Assembly (NCBI GenBank): GCA_943788645.1
Contig: CALSRC010000010.1
Span: 1-64,000, forward strand
Direction: 5' to 3'
Source of the DNA: UA16 sp002292325
GTDB lineage: Bacteria > Bacteroidota > Bacteroidia > Flavobacteriales_D > Sanyastnellaceae
DNA length: 64,000 nucleotides
A program made the position numbers and the translations under genes. The notes beneath the pieces were generated by a model. That model saw only the letters and a program-made list of their open reading frames with translations. It did no database searches and had not been told where the DNA came from. Below, in pieces: positions 40,418 through 49,377 of this stretch (positions are counted from its first letter, which is position 1; each line of letters begins with the position of its first letter).

Positions 40418-43264
40418 ATGTTGCGGTTGACTGCTTTTTGCTTTGCGTGCGCGCTGAGCTCGATAACTTGGGCCCAATCAGGACAACTCACGGGCGTGGT
40501 ATCCGATGCAATTACCGGAGAGACGTTAATCCAAGCCAGTGTATTGATTGGAACGAGTGGCGTAGCCACTGATTTTGACGGAAAGTACACCCTTTCCTTG
40601 CCATATGGCGAGCACGAGATCACGGTTCAATACATCGGGTACGAAAGCCAAACGAGGACCATAACAGTGGACCGCTCGCTTGTCCAGGCGAACTTCAAGC
40701 TCAGCACCATCGTGCTGCGGGAAGCCGAAGTCATCGCGGACGTGGCCATTGAACGGGAGACTCCGGTTGCATTTTCCAACATCAAACCTGTGCAGATACA
40801 GGAGGAATTGGGTTCGCAGCCCATTCCCATGATCCTCAACAGCACGCCAGGTGTTTATGCGACCCAAGCCGGTTCTGATGACAACGGCCCATCCATTTCC
40901 ATTCGCGGGTTTAAGCAACGGAACGTTTCCGTTTTGGTAGACGGCATTCCTGTCAACGACATGGAAAGTGGCGCCGTTTTTTGGAACAATTGGTTCGGCT
41001 TGGATTTGGTGACTCAGACCATGCAAGTTCAGCGTGGATTGGGTGCATCAAAACTCGCTCTGCCTGCAATTGGAGGAACAGTCAACATTGTCACGTCTGG
41101 AATCGAATCCTCACGTAAAACCTCGGTCAAGCAAGAAGTCGGGAGTTTTGGATTCAATCGTACCTCGGTGGGGCACACATCCGGACGCTTAGACGGCGGA
41201 TGGGGTTATACCCTCGCGGGCAGTTTCCAAAACCGTCAAGGCTATTTTCAACAGGACTACAATCGGGCTTTCTTCTACTATGTCAAAATCCAAAAAGCGA
41301 TGGGCAATCATACGTTATCGGTAAGCGCGACAGGATCGCCTTCCGAAAATGCCGCCCGTGGATACCAGCAGAGGATTGCAACGCACAACAAGGATTACGC
41401 TCGCTCCCTATTCAATGGAAGCGATGAAGAATACGATCGGTTGCAAGGCTACAGCACGGCCTACGATGGCATATTCAATGACGGCACTTTATTGCAGCAA
41501 GAAGAATTAGCCGCCTACGATTCCCTCAATGCGATCTACGGTTATGCATCCGCAAATGACTTTGAAGAAGAGGTGTCTGCAACAGATTTCATCGATACAA
41601 CAGGGCTCGTGAGTTATGGCAACCAATACAATGTACACTGGGGCATGCTCAACGATGAAGTGCGGTATGAGCGCCAAAACAAATACCATAAACCCCTGTT
41701 TTCCGTGCGCCACAACTGGCGTGTTACAGACAAGCTGTACATCTCAAATATGGCATACGCTAGTTACGGTTTCGGCGGTGGAACGCGGGTTGAAAACAGT
41801 TTAGGCGCAGGCGACTACACCCCAGACGGCCAAGTAGATTTTCAGAAATTCTACAACTCCAATACGATTGGGGGATTGTTTGGGCCTCCCATTGACCAAA
41901 CCTATAGCGACTCGTTGCTAAAGTCAGGACGCATTATGCGAAAGCTCTTCAACAACCATTATTGGTATGGAGTGCTATCTACATTTAGGCACGAGACTTC
42001 AGAGTCGCTGACACTATCCGGCGGAGTGGACTTCAGAACTTACCAAGGTGAGCATTATGCGGAAGTTTTCGATTTACTCGGTGGAGATTACTTTGTCGAC
42101 ACGCGGAATGCCAATGCCGAGTCCAACATGCGCATGGTTGGCGACAAAATCGGCTATCACAATGACGCATTCGTGCGATGGGGCGGGGCTTTTGCCTTGC
42201 TCGAGTACAAAGGCTATTTGTGGAATGCATTCTTGAACGTGAGTGCCGTGACGCAGGGATATAAAAGCGTGGACTATTTCGCTGAGATGCAAGAAGACGG
42301 ATCATTTACCACTTCAGGGTGGAAGTGGTTGCCGGGGTATACCATTAAGACGGGCGGAAATTATAACCTCAGCGAGTATGCCAACACTTTTGTCAATTTG
42401 GGCCACTTGTACCGAACTCCCGTATTCAGAAATGTGGTTGATTTTGAAAATAAATTCGTCGAAAACATTGAAAATGAGCGGATAAACTCCGCTGAGTGGG
42501 GCTACAGTTACAGTAAATTTCCGTTCAGCGTCAATGTGAATGCCTACTACACTGACTGGCAAAATCGTCCGCTCCAATCGCTCTTGCGATTTGAAACCGT
42601 TGAAGGGGACATTGTTCGCGCCAACGTCAACTCAATGAGCGCCCTTCACAAAGGCCTCGAGACGGATATCGCTTGGAGGGTGCACCCCTCTCTGACCATT
42701 GAAGGCTATATAAGCTTGGGCGATTGGCGCTGGACCAGCTCGGAAGACAGCCTCGTTCTATTGGATGACGACAGCAACTTACCTTACATCGACGTCGAAG
42801 GCAATGTTGCCGTTGTACAGTACAATGCCGAAGGCGTGGCGGTAGGAGATTCTCCCCAAAGTCAATTTGGCTTTGCGATGAAATACACCTACAAAAAAAT
42901 CTACATCAAGCCCCGCTTTACCGTGTTCAGCCGGCACTACGCCGATTTTGATCCGTTCAGCCTCAACGGTGAAAACGAAGGAAGACAGTCCTGGCAAATC
43001 CCTACTTATGGCCTTCTGGATCTTCATGCTGGATACAATTTCAATGTGAATGAAACGAACATGGATGTTCGCCTGAGTGCTTTCAACATCCTGAATACCG
43101 TTTACCTCAGCAACGCCCAAAACAACGATGCGTACGGCGAGTGGTATTTCACAGACGCCAACCGCAAATACGCCTTCAGTGAAAACAATTTTGACGCGGG
43201 CTCTGCCAGCGTCTACATGGGGTATGGATTCCGAACCAACCTCAGCATCCGCATCCGATTCTAA
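40418..43264 (+). CDS. TonB-dependent outer membrane receptor
   Basis: A 948-residue protein. Signal peptide (residues 1-20), a carboxypeptidase-D regulatory-like domain at about 23-105 (GQLTGVVSDAITGETLIQASV ... IGYESQTRTITV), a plug at about 120-230 (PVQIQEELGSQPIPMILNSTPGVYA, SIRGFKQRNVSVLVDGIPVND), then a 22-stranded-type barrel ending in the outer-membrane C-terminal signature GYGFRTNLSIRIRF. It imports a large ligand using TonB energy. No SusD partner follows. Between an LTD protein and a secreted PLD-like enzyme, the substrate may be a phosphate- or nucleic-acid-derived compound (inference). Confidence 0.93.
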   Translation: MLRLTAFCFACALSSITWAQSGQLTGVVSDAITGETLIQASVLIGTSGVATDFDGKYTLSLPYGEHEITVQYIGYESQTRTITVDRSLVQANFKLSTIVLREAEVIADVAIERETPVAFSNIKPVQIQEELGSQPIPMILNSTPGVYATQAGSDDNGPSISIRGFKQRNVSVLVDGIPVNDMESGAVFWNNWFGLDLVTQTMQVQRGLGASKLALPAIGGTVNIVTSGIESSRKTSVKQEVGSFGFNRTSVGHTSGRLDGGWGYTLAGSFQNRQGYFQQDYNRAFFYYVKIQKAMGNHTLSVSATGSPSENAARGYQQRIATHNKDYARSLFNGSDEEYDRLQGYSTAYDGIFNDGTLLQQEELAAYDSLNAIYGYASANDFEEEVSATDFIDTTGLVSYGNQYNVHWGMLNDEVRYERQNKYHKPLFSVRHNWRVTDKLYISNMAYASYGFGGGTRVENSLGAGDYTPDGQVDFQKFYNSNTIGGLFGPPIDQTYSDSLLKSGRIMRKLFNNHYWYGVLSTFRHETSESLTLSGGVDFRTYQGEHYAEVFDLLGGDYFVDTRNANAESNMRMVGDKIGYHNDAFVRWGGAFALLEYKGYLWNAFLNVSAVTQGYKSVDYFAEMQEDGSFTTSGWKWLPGYTIKTGGNYNLSEYANTFVNLGHLYRTPVFRNVVDFENKFVENIENERINSAEWGYSYSKFPFSVNVNAYYTDWQNRPLQSLLRFETVEGDIVRANVNSMSALHKGLETDIAWRVHPSLTIEGYISLGDWRWTSSEDSLVLLDDDSNLPYIDVEGNVAVVQYNAEGVAVGDSPQSQFGFAMKYTYKKIYIKPRFTVFSRHYADFDPFSLNGENEGRQSWQIPTYGLLDLHAGYNFNVNETNMDVRLSAFNILNTVYLSNAQNNDAYGEWYFTDANRKYAFSENNFDAGSASVYMGYGFRTNLSIRIRF

Positions 43265-43278
43265 TTACGACCAACACG

Positions 43279-45471
43279 ATGAAACACCTCTTCACCCCCC
43301 TTTTCTGTTTGCTTGCTCTTGGAGCTTGGAGTCAAACTGACATTTTAGATGCCCGAACCAATTACGGCGTAGGCCAAATCGTGACGGTGACCGGAATTGT
43401 CACAAGCGATGGCAACCTGGGAATTGTCCGTTACCTGCAGGATGAGACCGCCGGTATTGCCTTGTATCCGGGCGGTGATTGGGCTCAGAATGGATGGGTG
43501 GATCCACAACCCGGGGATGAACTGACCATGACCGCTGCGTTGAGCGAATACAATGGGCTACTCGAAGTCGGGCCGGAAGATATCACAGATGTGACGGTGC
43601 TTTCCAGCGGCAACGAATTACCAGAACCACAGACCGTCTCAGCCTCTGAATTGAACGAAAGCCTTGAAGGGGAGCTCGTATTCATTGAAAGTGCAGTGTT
43701 TACCAACGGAGGAACCGTCATCACGGGTAACAGCACTTTTAGCTTCAATGCAAATGGAGATGACGGCATCATTTATGTCCGCAACGACAATGAATTGGTC
43801 GGACAAGTCCTGCCAGCCGGTGAAGTCAATCTTTACGGAATCGTTTCTCAGTTTACATTTGACGGGTTTGGTGGGTACCAATTGTTGCCCCGAGGAAATG
43901 AAGACCTCGTCCCAACTTCGGCCATCAACCTCAGTGCGCAAGTCGATCAAATCAACATCACAACCACAGGATTTGACCTGACTTGGAACACAGACGTGTT
44001 AGGTGATTCTCATGTTGAGTATGGATTAACCACTGAATTGGGAATGGAAATCGTAGATGACACCCAAGTACTTGAGCACGCCATTGCCTTGTCAGATTTG
44101 GCACCTGGTACAATTTACTACGCCCGCGTCATCTCCATTGCAGGTGAGGACTCCACCGCATCCACCATTCGTCCGTATGCCACCGTTTCCGAATCGCCCG
44201 GGTACATCCGTGCTTACTTCACGACACAGGTGGATAATAGCGTGGCTACAATAGAAGATGCACAAGCCTTAGGCACGAATACCAATGACACCATAGCCGC
44301 CTACATTACCTCGGCTCAAAACACCCTGGAAATCGCCGCTTACAACATCAACAACTCCGCCATTGAACAAGCCATCAATACGGCCATTTCGAATGGTGTT
44401 CAAGTTCGGTACATAGCAGAAGGACAAAATGCCAACCTCGGATTGAGTGCCATCGACGACGACATGCCGGTCCTCTTTCGAACGGACGGAGAAGGAAGCG
44501 GAATGCACAACAAGTTCATCATCGGCGATGCGGATGACACCGAAAACGCCTTTGTTTTGACCGGATCAACCAACTTCACAACGGGCAACCTCAATACCGA
44601 TCCCAACAATGTCATCATCGTGGGTGACCAGAGCCTGGCCCGAGCCTATCGTCTTGAATTTGAGGAAATGTGGGGTTCGACGAGCATGGATCCTGATCCC
44701 AATAACTCCAAATTTGGCGCAGCCAAAACCATCAATACTCCGCGTAAGTTCATTGTTGGAGGATCCGAAATTGAATTGTACTTCTCTCCAACTGATGGCA
44801 CCACTGCTGCCATTCTCGAGGCCGTTGAATCGACAGATTACGACTTATCATTTGCTGTGTTGAGCTTCACACGAAATGATCTCGGTGCAGCGGTTATCGA
44901 AGCGGGGTCGAGCCTTTTTATCAATCCGCAAGGTGCGATGGAGAACATCAATGACACCGGCTCAGAATACGAGGGCTTGCTGGATGCGGGCATTGAAATT
45001 TATTCCCATCAAGGGATTTCAGGTCAGTTGCATCATAAATATGCCATCGTTGACCACAGTGAAGTCCTCTCCGACCCGACGGTCGTAACGGGCTCACACA
45101 ACTGGTCGACCACAGCAGAAACCAACAACGATGAAAATACGTTGATCATCCATGACGAACGGATAGCGAATATGTATTACCAGGAATTCGTTGGTTTGCT
45201 CAACGGCATGGGAGTTGGCATGCAGGACATGGCTACGACTGCAACGGTATGCACCTTGTTTCCGAACCCAGCGAGCGACATGATTTCAGTGAAAATTGAG
45301 GATGAACAGGTAATCGGACAATGGCTACAATTGCGTGATGCAAGCGGTCGCATGGTCTGGGAGAAGCAAATCCTCACCTCCACCCAACAGCTGTCCATTG
45401 GCCACTTGCAAGCGGGCGTTTACTTGGCCACGTACGGTGACAGTTTGCCTACGCGGTTGGTGATTCAATAA
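43279..45471 (+). CDS. Secreted phospholipase-D-like phosphodiesterase with T9SS sorting domain
   Basis: A 730-residue exported protein (signal peptide ending SQT). Residues about 20-200 form an OB-like domain (QIVTVTGIVTSDGNLGIVRYLQDE) as found in secreted nucleases; a fibronectin-III-like segment follows (FDLTWNTDVLGDSHVEYGLTTELG). Two HKD motifs are present: HNKFIIGD with GSTNFT at about residue 410, and HHKYAIVD with GSHNWS at about 583, so the PLD active site is complete. The C-terminus is a type A T9SS domain (CTLFPNPASDMISVKIEDEQ). It would cleave phosphodiesters of nucleic acid or phospholipid at the surface. It starts 14 bases after the TonB receptor. Confidence 0.92.
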   Translation: MKHLFTPLFCLLALGAWSQTDILDARTNYGVGQIVTVTGIVTSDGNLGIVRYLQDETAGIALYPGGDWAQNGWVDPQPGDELTMTAALSEYNGLLEVGPEDITDVTVLSSGNELPEPQTVSASELNESLEGELVFIESAVFTNGGTVITGNSTFSFNANGDDGIIYVRNDNELVGQVLPAGEVNLYGIVSQFTFDGFGGYQLLPRGNEDLVPTSAINLSAQVDQINITTTGFDLTWNTDVLGDSHVEYGLTTELGMEIVDDTQVLEHAIALSDLAPGTIYYARVISIAGEDSTASTIRPYATVSESPGYIRAYFTTQVDNSVATIEDAQALGTNTNDTIAAYITSAQNTLEIAAYNINNSAIEQAINTAISNGVQVRYIAEGQNANLGLSAIDDDMPVLFRTDGEGSGMHNKFIIGDADDTENAFVLTGSTNFTTGNLNTDPNNVIIVGDQSLARAYRLEFEEMWGSTSMDPDPNNSKFGAAKTINTPRKFIVGGSEIELYFSPTDGTTAAILEAVESTDYDLSFAVLSFTRNDLGAAVIEAGSSLFINPQGAMENINDTGSEYEGLLDAGIEIYSHQGISGQLHHKYAIVDHSEVLSDPTVVTGSHNWSTTAETNNDENTLIIHDERIANMYYQEFVGLLNGMGVGMQDMATTATVCTLFPNPASDMISVKIEDEQVIGQWLQLRDASGRMVWEKQILTSTQQLSIGHLQAGVYLATYGDSLPTRLVIQ

Positions 45472-45481
45472 GACACAAAAC

Positions 45482-47008
45482 TTAACGCTTCTTACGCAGC
45501 AGCGAAAAAGAGCCGTTAAGTTCGAGAAAGGGATTCCCATTGGCGGGATGAAGCGTTTCGCCAGCGACGGAGATAACGCTAAGCTCGTCTTGGCCTCGAA
45601 GGATGCGCAATACGTAATAATAGGTGCCCTCGGACGCTTGTTCAGATGAGGGGTCCCAGCCCGCGGTAGAACCGAAGTCTGCGGAAGTAAAAACCAGATC
45701 TCCCCAGCGATTGTAAATGTGGACCGTGCTGCCTGGGTACTGATCTAAGCCGTCCACAAAGAACGCATTGTTCAACGCGTCACCGTTATCCGGCGTTATA
45801 ACGTTAGGTACGGTGAGACTGCAGTCTTCAGTGACCACGAAGAATGAGCCTATTGCGCTGTAGCAGGGTGGAGATGTCGAAATGGTGACGTCATACAGCC
45901 CGTCGCCCATGCTTTCAATTCCTGGGCCTGTGCCCACGGTCGGTGCACCTGCCAGGTCATATGTCCAGATGTACGTATAGTCGGTGCCTTCGGGCTGCTG
46001 TACCACTGAGTTCACCGATAAGCTGGCTACGTCATCGGGACACAGGAGGACCTCCAATTCGTCCCAGCCCAAAGGTGGATCCAATGCTGTCAATTCCACC
46101 TCCGAAAAACCTTCACCTAAATTCCCGCAAGCATCGGCAATTGAACCCGCTGCATCCGTAACGTGCAGGGTGTAGCTTCCACTCATGTCAATTGTACCGT
46201 CCAGCGTGAGCCTCAAAATTTGGTTGTAGCCATTGACTGTCTCAAGTCCAACCACAGAAGAAAACGAATACACCGAACCGGTAGGGCCAACCAACTCAAA
46301 ATCTTCGATGGTGACCGTTTCATAATTGACATATTCAGTCAAGTAGACATCAAAGGTGCTCAATTCGCAATCCACCACTTGCACGCTGTCGATCAAAGGC
46401 GGACTTTCATCGTACAAGCTCGCAGTCGATTGACCGAAATCGATTTCATAGCCTTCCAACGAATTGGTCCAATTCATGACGACTAACGCGTACGTTTGCC
46501 CCACATCTACTGGTATGTCCGCATTGAAAGGCGGGCCGTTGAAATTGCCCGGACCGTTGGAAGATCCGGTACCGCCGTTGGCGGTCGAAACCCCTGTCGC
46601 CCCATTGGGCTCCGGAGCAGCCACTCCATACGAATTGCACCCAACTTCAGGCGAAAGCAGTTGGGACCCAATTCCGTCACATCCCCCGGTCGTGATGTCA
46701 AACAGTCCCCAGTCATAATCATCCATCGGATTCAGAGGGTCTATGATAAAGCTCAACAATCCTGCCTGCTGCACGGTGAACGTGTACCACAAACTGCTTT
46801 GCTCTAAATTCCCATTGCACAGTCCCGTGAACTCATACACATCGCCCGTATTCAGCGTGGCATCTGTTTCCGTGTACAAATCACCGCAGAGAACCACCGC
46901 TCCATCGCAGTCACTTATGGATTGCGACCAAAGTGGATTCACCACAGCACCTGCAAATAGAGCGATAAGCAAAAAAGCTGGAATGAATTGAATTTTAACT
47001 TGCTGCAA
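45482..47008 (-). CDS. Secreted protein with gliding-motility-associated C-terminal sorting domain
   Basis: A 508-residue exported protein (signal peptide ending NPLWSQS). An N-terminal beta domain (SDCDGAVVLCGDLYTETDA ... SLWYTFTVQQAGLLSFIIDP) is followed by an Ig-like region with SprB-type pattern (SPPCYSAIGSFFVV) and the type B T9SS domain TIGR04131: LTVPNVITPDNGDALNNAFFV, VHIYNRWGDLVF, GTYYYVLRILRG. Such proteins are secreted by T9SS and many are adhesins. The gene converges with the PLD gene, ten bases apart. Function beyond surface display is unknown. Confidence 0.85.
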   Translation of the reverse strand: MQQVKIQFIPAFLLIALFAGAVVNPLWSQSISDCDGAVVLCGDLYTETDATLNTGDVYEFTGLCNGNLEQSSLWYTFTVQQAGLLSFIIDPLNPMDDYDWGLFDITTGGCDGIGSQLLSPEVGCNSYGVAAPEPNGATGVSTANGGTGSSNGPGNFNGPPFNADIPVDVGQTYALVVMNWTNSLEGYEIDFGQSTASLYDESPPLIDSVQVVDCELSTFDVYLTEYVNYETVTIEDFELVGPTGSVYSFSSVVGLETVNGYNQILRLTLDGTIDMSGSYTLHVTDAAGSIADACGNLGEGFSEVELTALDPPLGWDELEVLLCPDDVASLSVNSVVQQPEGTDYTYIWTYDLAGAPTVGTGPGIESMGDGLYDVTISTSPPCYSAIGSFFVVTEDCSLTVPNVITPDNGDALNNAFFVDGLDQYPGSTVHIYNRWGDLVFTSADFGSTAGWDPSSEQASEGTYYYVLRILRGQDELSVISVAGETLHPANGNPFLELNGSFSLLRKKR

Positions 47009-47062
47009 ATCAATGGGGCTAGTCCCAGCAAGATAGACAAATCTCCTCGGATAAAGAATCGG

Positions 47063-48228
47063 TTAAAAAGGATCGCTCAGCCACTCAGCCGTGGGCATGA
47101 TGGTGTCATTGAATGTTTTCAAAAAAGCGACCAAGCCTTCTCTCTCTTCTTCTGTCAGGTTCAATTGATACGGCGCTTGCCCTGGCACACCAAACCCAGC
47201 CACCCCCAAACGCTCATCTAAATAGGCGTGCGGTTGGATGTCATCGCTATAGAAATCGACTACATCCCGAAGCGAGGCAAAACGGCCATCGTGCATGTAT
47301 GGAGCAGTCAAACCAATGTTTCTCAGAGAGACTGTTTTGAATCGTCCGTCATCAAACGGGTCATTGGTCAACGCCCCCACGCCCGCATCTCCCGATGCCG
47401 CATAATCAACTTCCAAGCCATTGATAAAGGGCTGCGTTGAGAACAGGTTTTTACCACTGTGGCATTGATTGCATCGGGAATCACCGTTGAAGAAAATATC
47501 CTTACCGAGCACTTCTGCTGCAGTGAAATGGCTGAAATCATTCTCTAAACCCGCATCAAAACGCGAAGAATAGGAATGCATACACAACACAAATTGGCTC
47601 AGCGCACTCGCTATCCGATCTTCAGTGATTTCTTCATCTCCGAAGGCATCGATAAACAGCGCTTTGTAATGCTCCATGCCCGTCAACCTCTCCGTTAATT
47701 CATCCAAATCCATGGCCATTTCATCGGGATGCTCAATCGGTTGCAATACCTGATTTTCGATGCCGATCGTGCGCACGTCCCAGAACAAACGGCGTTGATA
47801 TCCTACATTGAACAGCGCCATGGCATTTCGATGCGTCTCATTGCCTGAAACGCCTACCGACTTCGTTTGACCGTCCGTAAATGCACGTTCCTGTGCGTGA
47901 CACGTCGAGCATGAAACCGTCCCATCCTGCGATAACTGAGCATCGTAAAACAAGACCCTACCCAGTGTTGCACCATGATCGGTCACCGCAATGTCTGAGC
48001 CGAAACCTCCAAACAACTGCAACGCCGGATCTTGCAACCAGGCCGCTGGAAATACCAAATCACTGTACCCAAAAACCTGATCGGGCAGCGACGGCACTTC
48101 AATTTCCGACGTTTCGATGGTTGTTTTCTTCGGCAGCGGATTCCTCCTTATTGCACCCCCACAGACTGAAAACCATCACAACGGAGGCAATCCCAAAAAG
48201 CCACTTTATTGAAAAGAATTGAGCTCAT
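47063..48228 (-). CDS. MauG-family di-haem cytochrome c peroxidase, lipoprotein (5' end broken by indels)
   Basis: The catalytic frame, open from 48097 down, has two haem c sites, CSTCH and CNQCH, with GRVLFYDAQLS and AFTDG of the CcpA/MauG family and the C-terminal AFLKTFND. A better start is at 48228: ATG leads, with one base removed near 48209-48215, into a lipoprotein signal IKWLFGIASVVMVFSLWGC, and one T fewer at 48124-48127 joins it to ETSEIEVPSLPDQVFGYSD. So the true product is about 387 residues, anchored to a membrane outside the cytoplasm. It could reduce H2O2 or oxidise a protein or small-molecule partner. The PqqB-like gene lies just upstream on the same strand. Confidence 0.85.
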
Positions 48229-48269
48229 AATGGGAAGTTACGAAATGCTTTGCAGTGTTCGTGCAACGT

Positions 48270-49305
48270 CTATAAACTCCACTCATCTCCTTCTTGTGCA
48301 ATGTGATATCCCGCCTGTATTACAGCCTCAAAAGCATCGGATTCGGAGATTCAAGCATGGGTTGGTGTGATTCATGTGAATGAAATGCACTTTATTTCGT
48401 TCTTCCTCTGGAAGAGAATCCAACATTCTCATCGTTTCCACCATGAAGGGATGGGGAATCTCCGACATATCGCGATGACCAACTTCGGAAGCATCGAAAA
48501 ATGTCGCATCAATGTAAGCCCGATCCACCCTGCTTAATTCATCCCGCAACGTGCGGTCCCATTCGTCCCATTTATTGATGTCAGGAATGAATAAAAACGA
48601 CCGCTTAGGACCCTGGACTCGAAATCCCACCGTTTCTGAATATTCGTCTCGGTGAGGAACCGTCAATGGAGTGACATCGATGCGCGACGTCGCTTGCAAT
48701 GTCTCTCCCTCCTTCAGTCCACGTAAAACAATATTTCCCAATTCAACCAATTGATTCCACGGTCCATTGGATTGGAGGAATGCTCGAAACTTTGGCATGA
48801 CAAAGACCGGAACCGCATTTGCCCCCATCGCTTCACGGCCCAAAAACATCAATCCACTGTAATGACCGATGTGCGCGTGGGTTAAAAAGATCGAGACATC
48901 CTCAATTTGAAGTTGCCCCCATTCGCTCAAGACATCCCACTGCTGGGTCAATTGCGGAGTGGCCTCAAACAGGAGCCCTTTTGCATCCACTCCGTCGTCA
49001 TCAACCAGACCAAGGCTGACCACTGATCGGGCGGAAGCTGAGCGCAAAAACGGGTTTCGACAGCATGCTTTTTTACATCCCATGTGCGGCATTCCACCAT
49101 CTTGAGCGACCCCGAGCACCAACAATCGAGGCCCCGAATCGAATGAAGAATCCATGGGGAGTGATTCCAGATCCTGCGCTTCTCTCGTTTCAGGTGAACC
49201 GGAATCACATGCGAAAAGAAACGCTGACAAGATGAACCCAATGAGGAAGGTGACACCGTGTCCGGGAATTCTGCAGGAGTGCATAAGAAGGAGGCATGAA
49301 CGCAT
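48270..49305 (-). CDS. PqqB-like metallo-beta-lactamase-fold lipoprotein (3' end frameshifted)
   Basis: An MBL-fold protein with a lipoprotein signal (FLIGFILSAFLFAC after ATG 49305; ATG 49284 is the alternative). LLVLGVAQDGGMPHMGCKKACC is the PqqB-type opening; the metal site is FLTHAHIGHYSGLMFLG, where the usual HxHxDH has Ile-Gly in place of one acidic residue, then HRDE and IPDINKW. As sequenced the frame ends at 48328 (HMNHTNPCLNLRIRCF). Restoring one base near 48358 and one near 48339 gives NPMLESPNPDAFEAV and a stop at 48270. PqqB helps PQQ synthesis; these exported lipoprotein homologues have no settled role. Confidence 0.8.
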
Positions 49306-49323
49306 CGGATTGCAATTTGACAA

Positions 49324-49356
49324 GAAAAAAGGGCCAAAGCAATTGCTTTGGCCCTT
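49324..49356 (-). terminator. Rho-independent terminator of the M43 protease gene
   Basis: On the minus strand an 11-bp stem AGGGCCAAAGC / GCTTTGGCCCT with loop AATT (49330-49355) is followed by six Ts. It lies about 22 bases past the stop of the protease gene and ahead of the PqqB-like gene. Confidence 0.88.
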
Positions 49357-49377
49357 CAATCCAATTCAGCGTTAACA

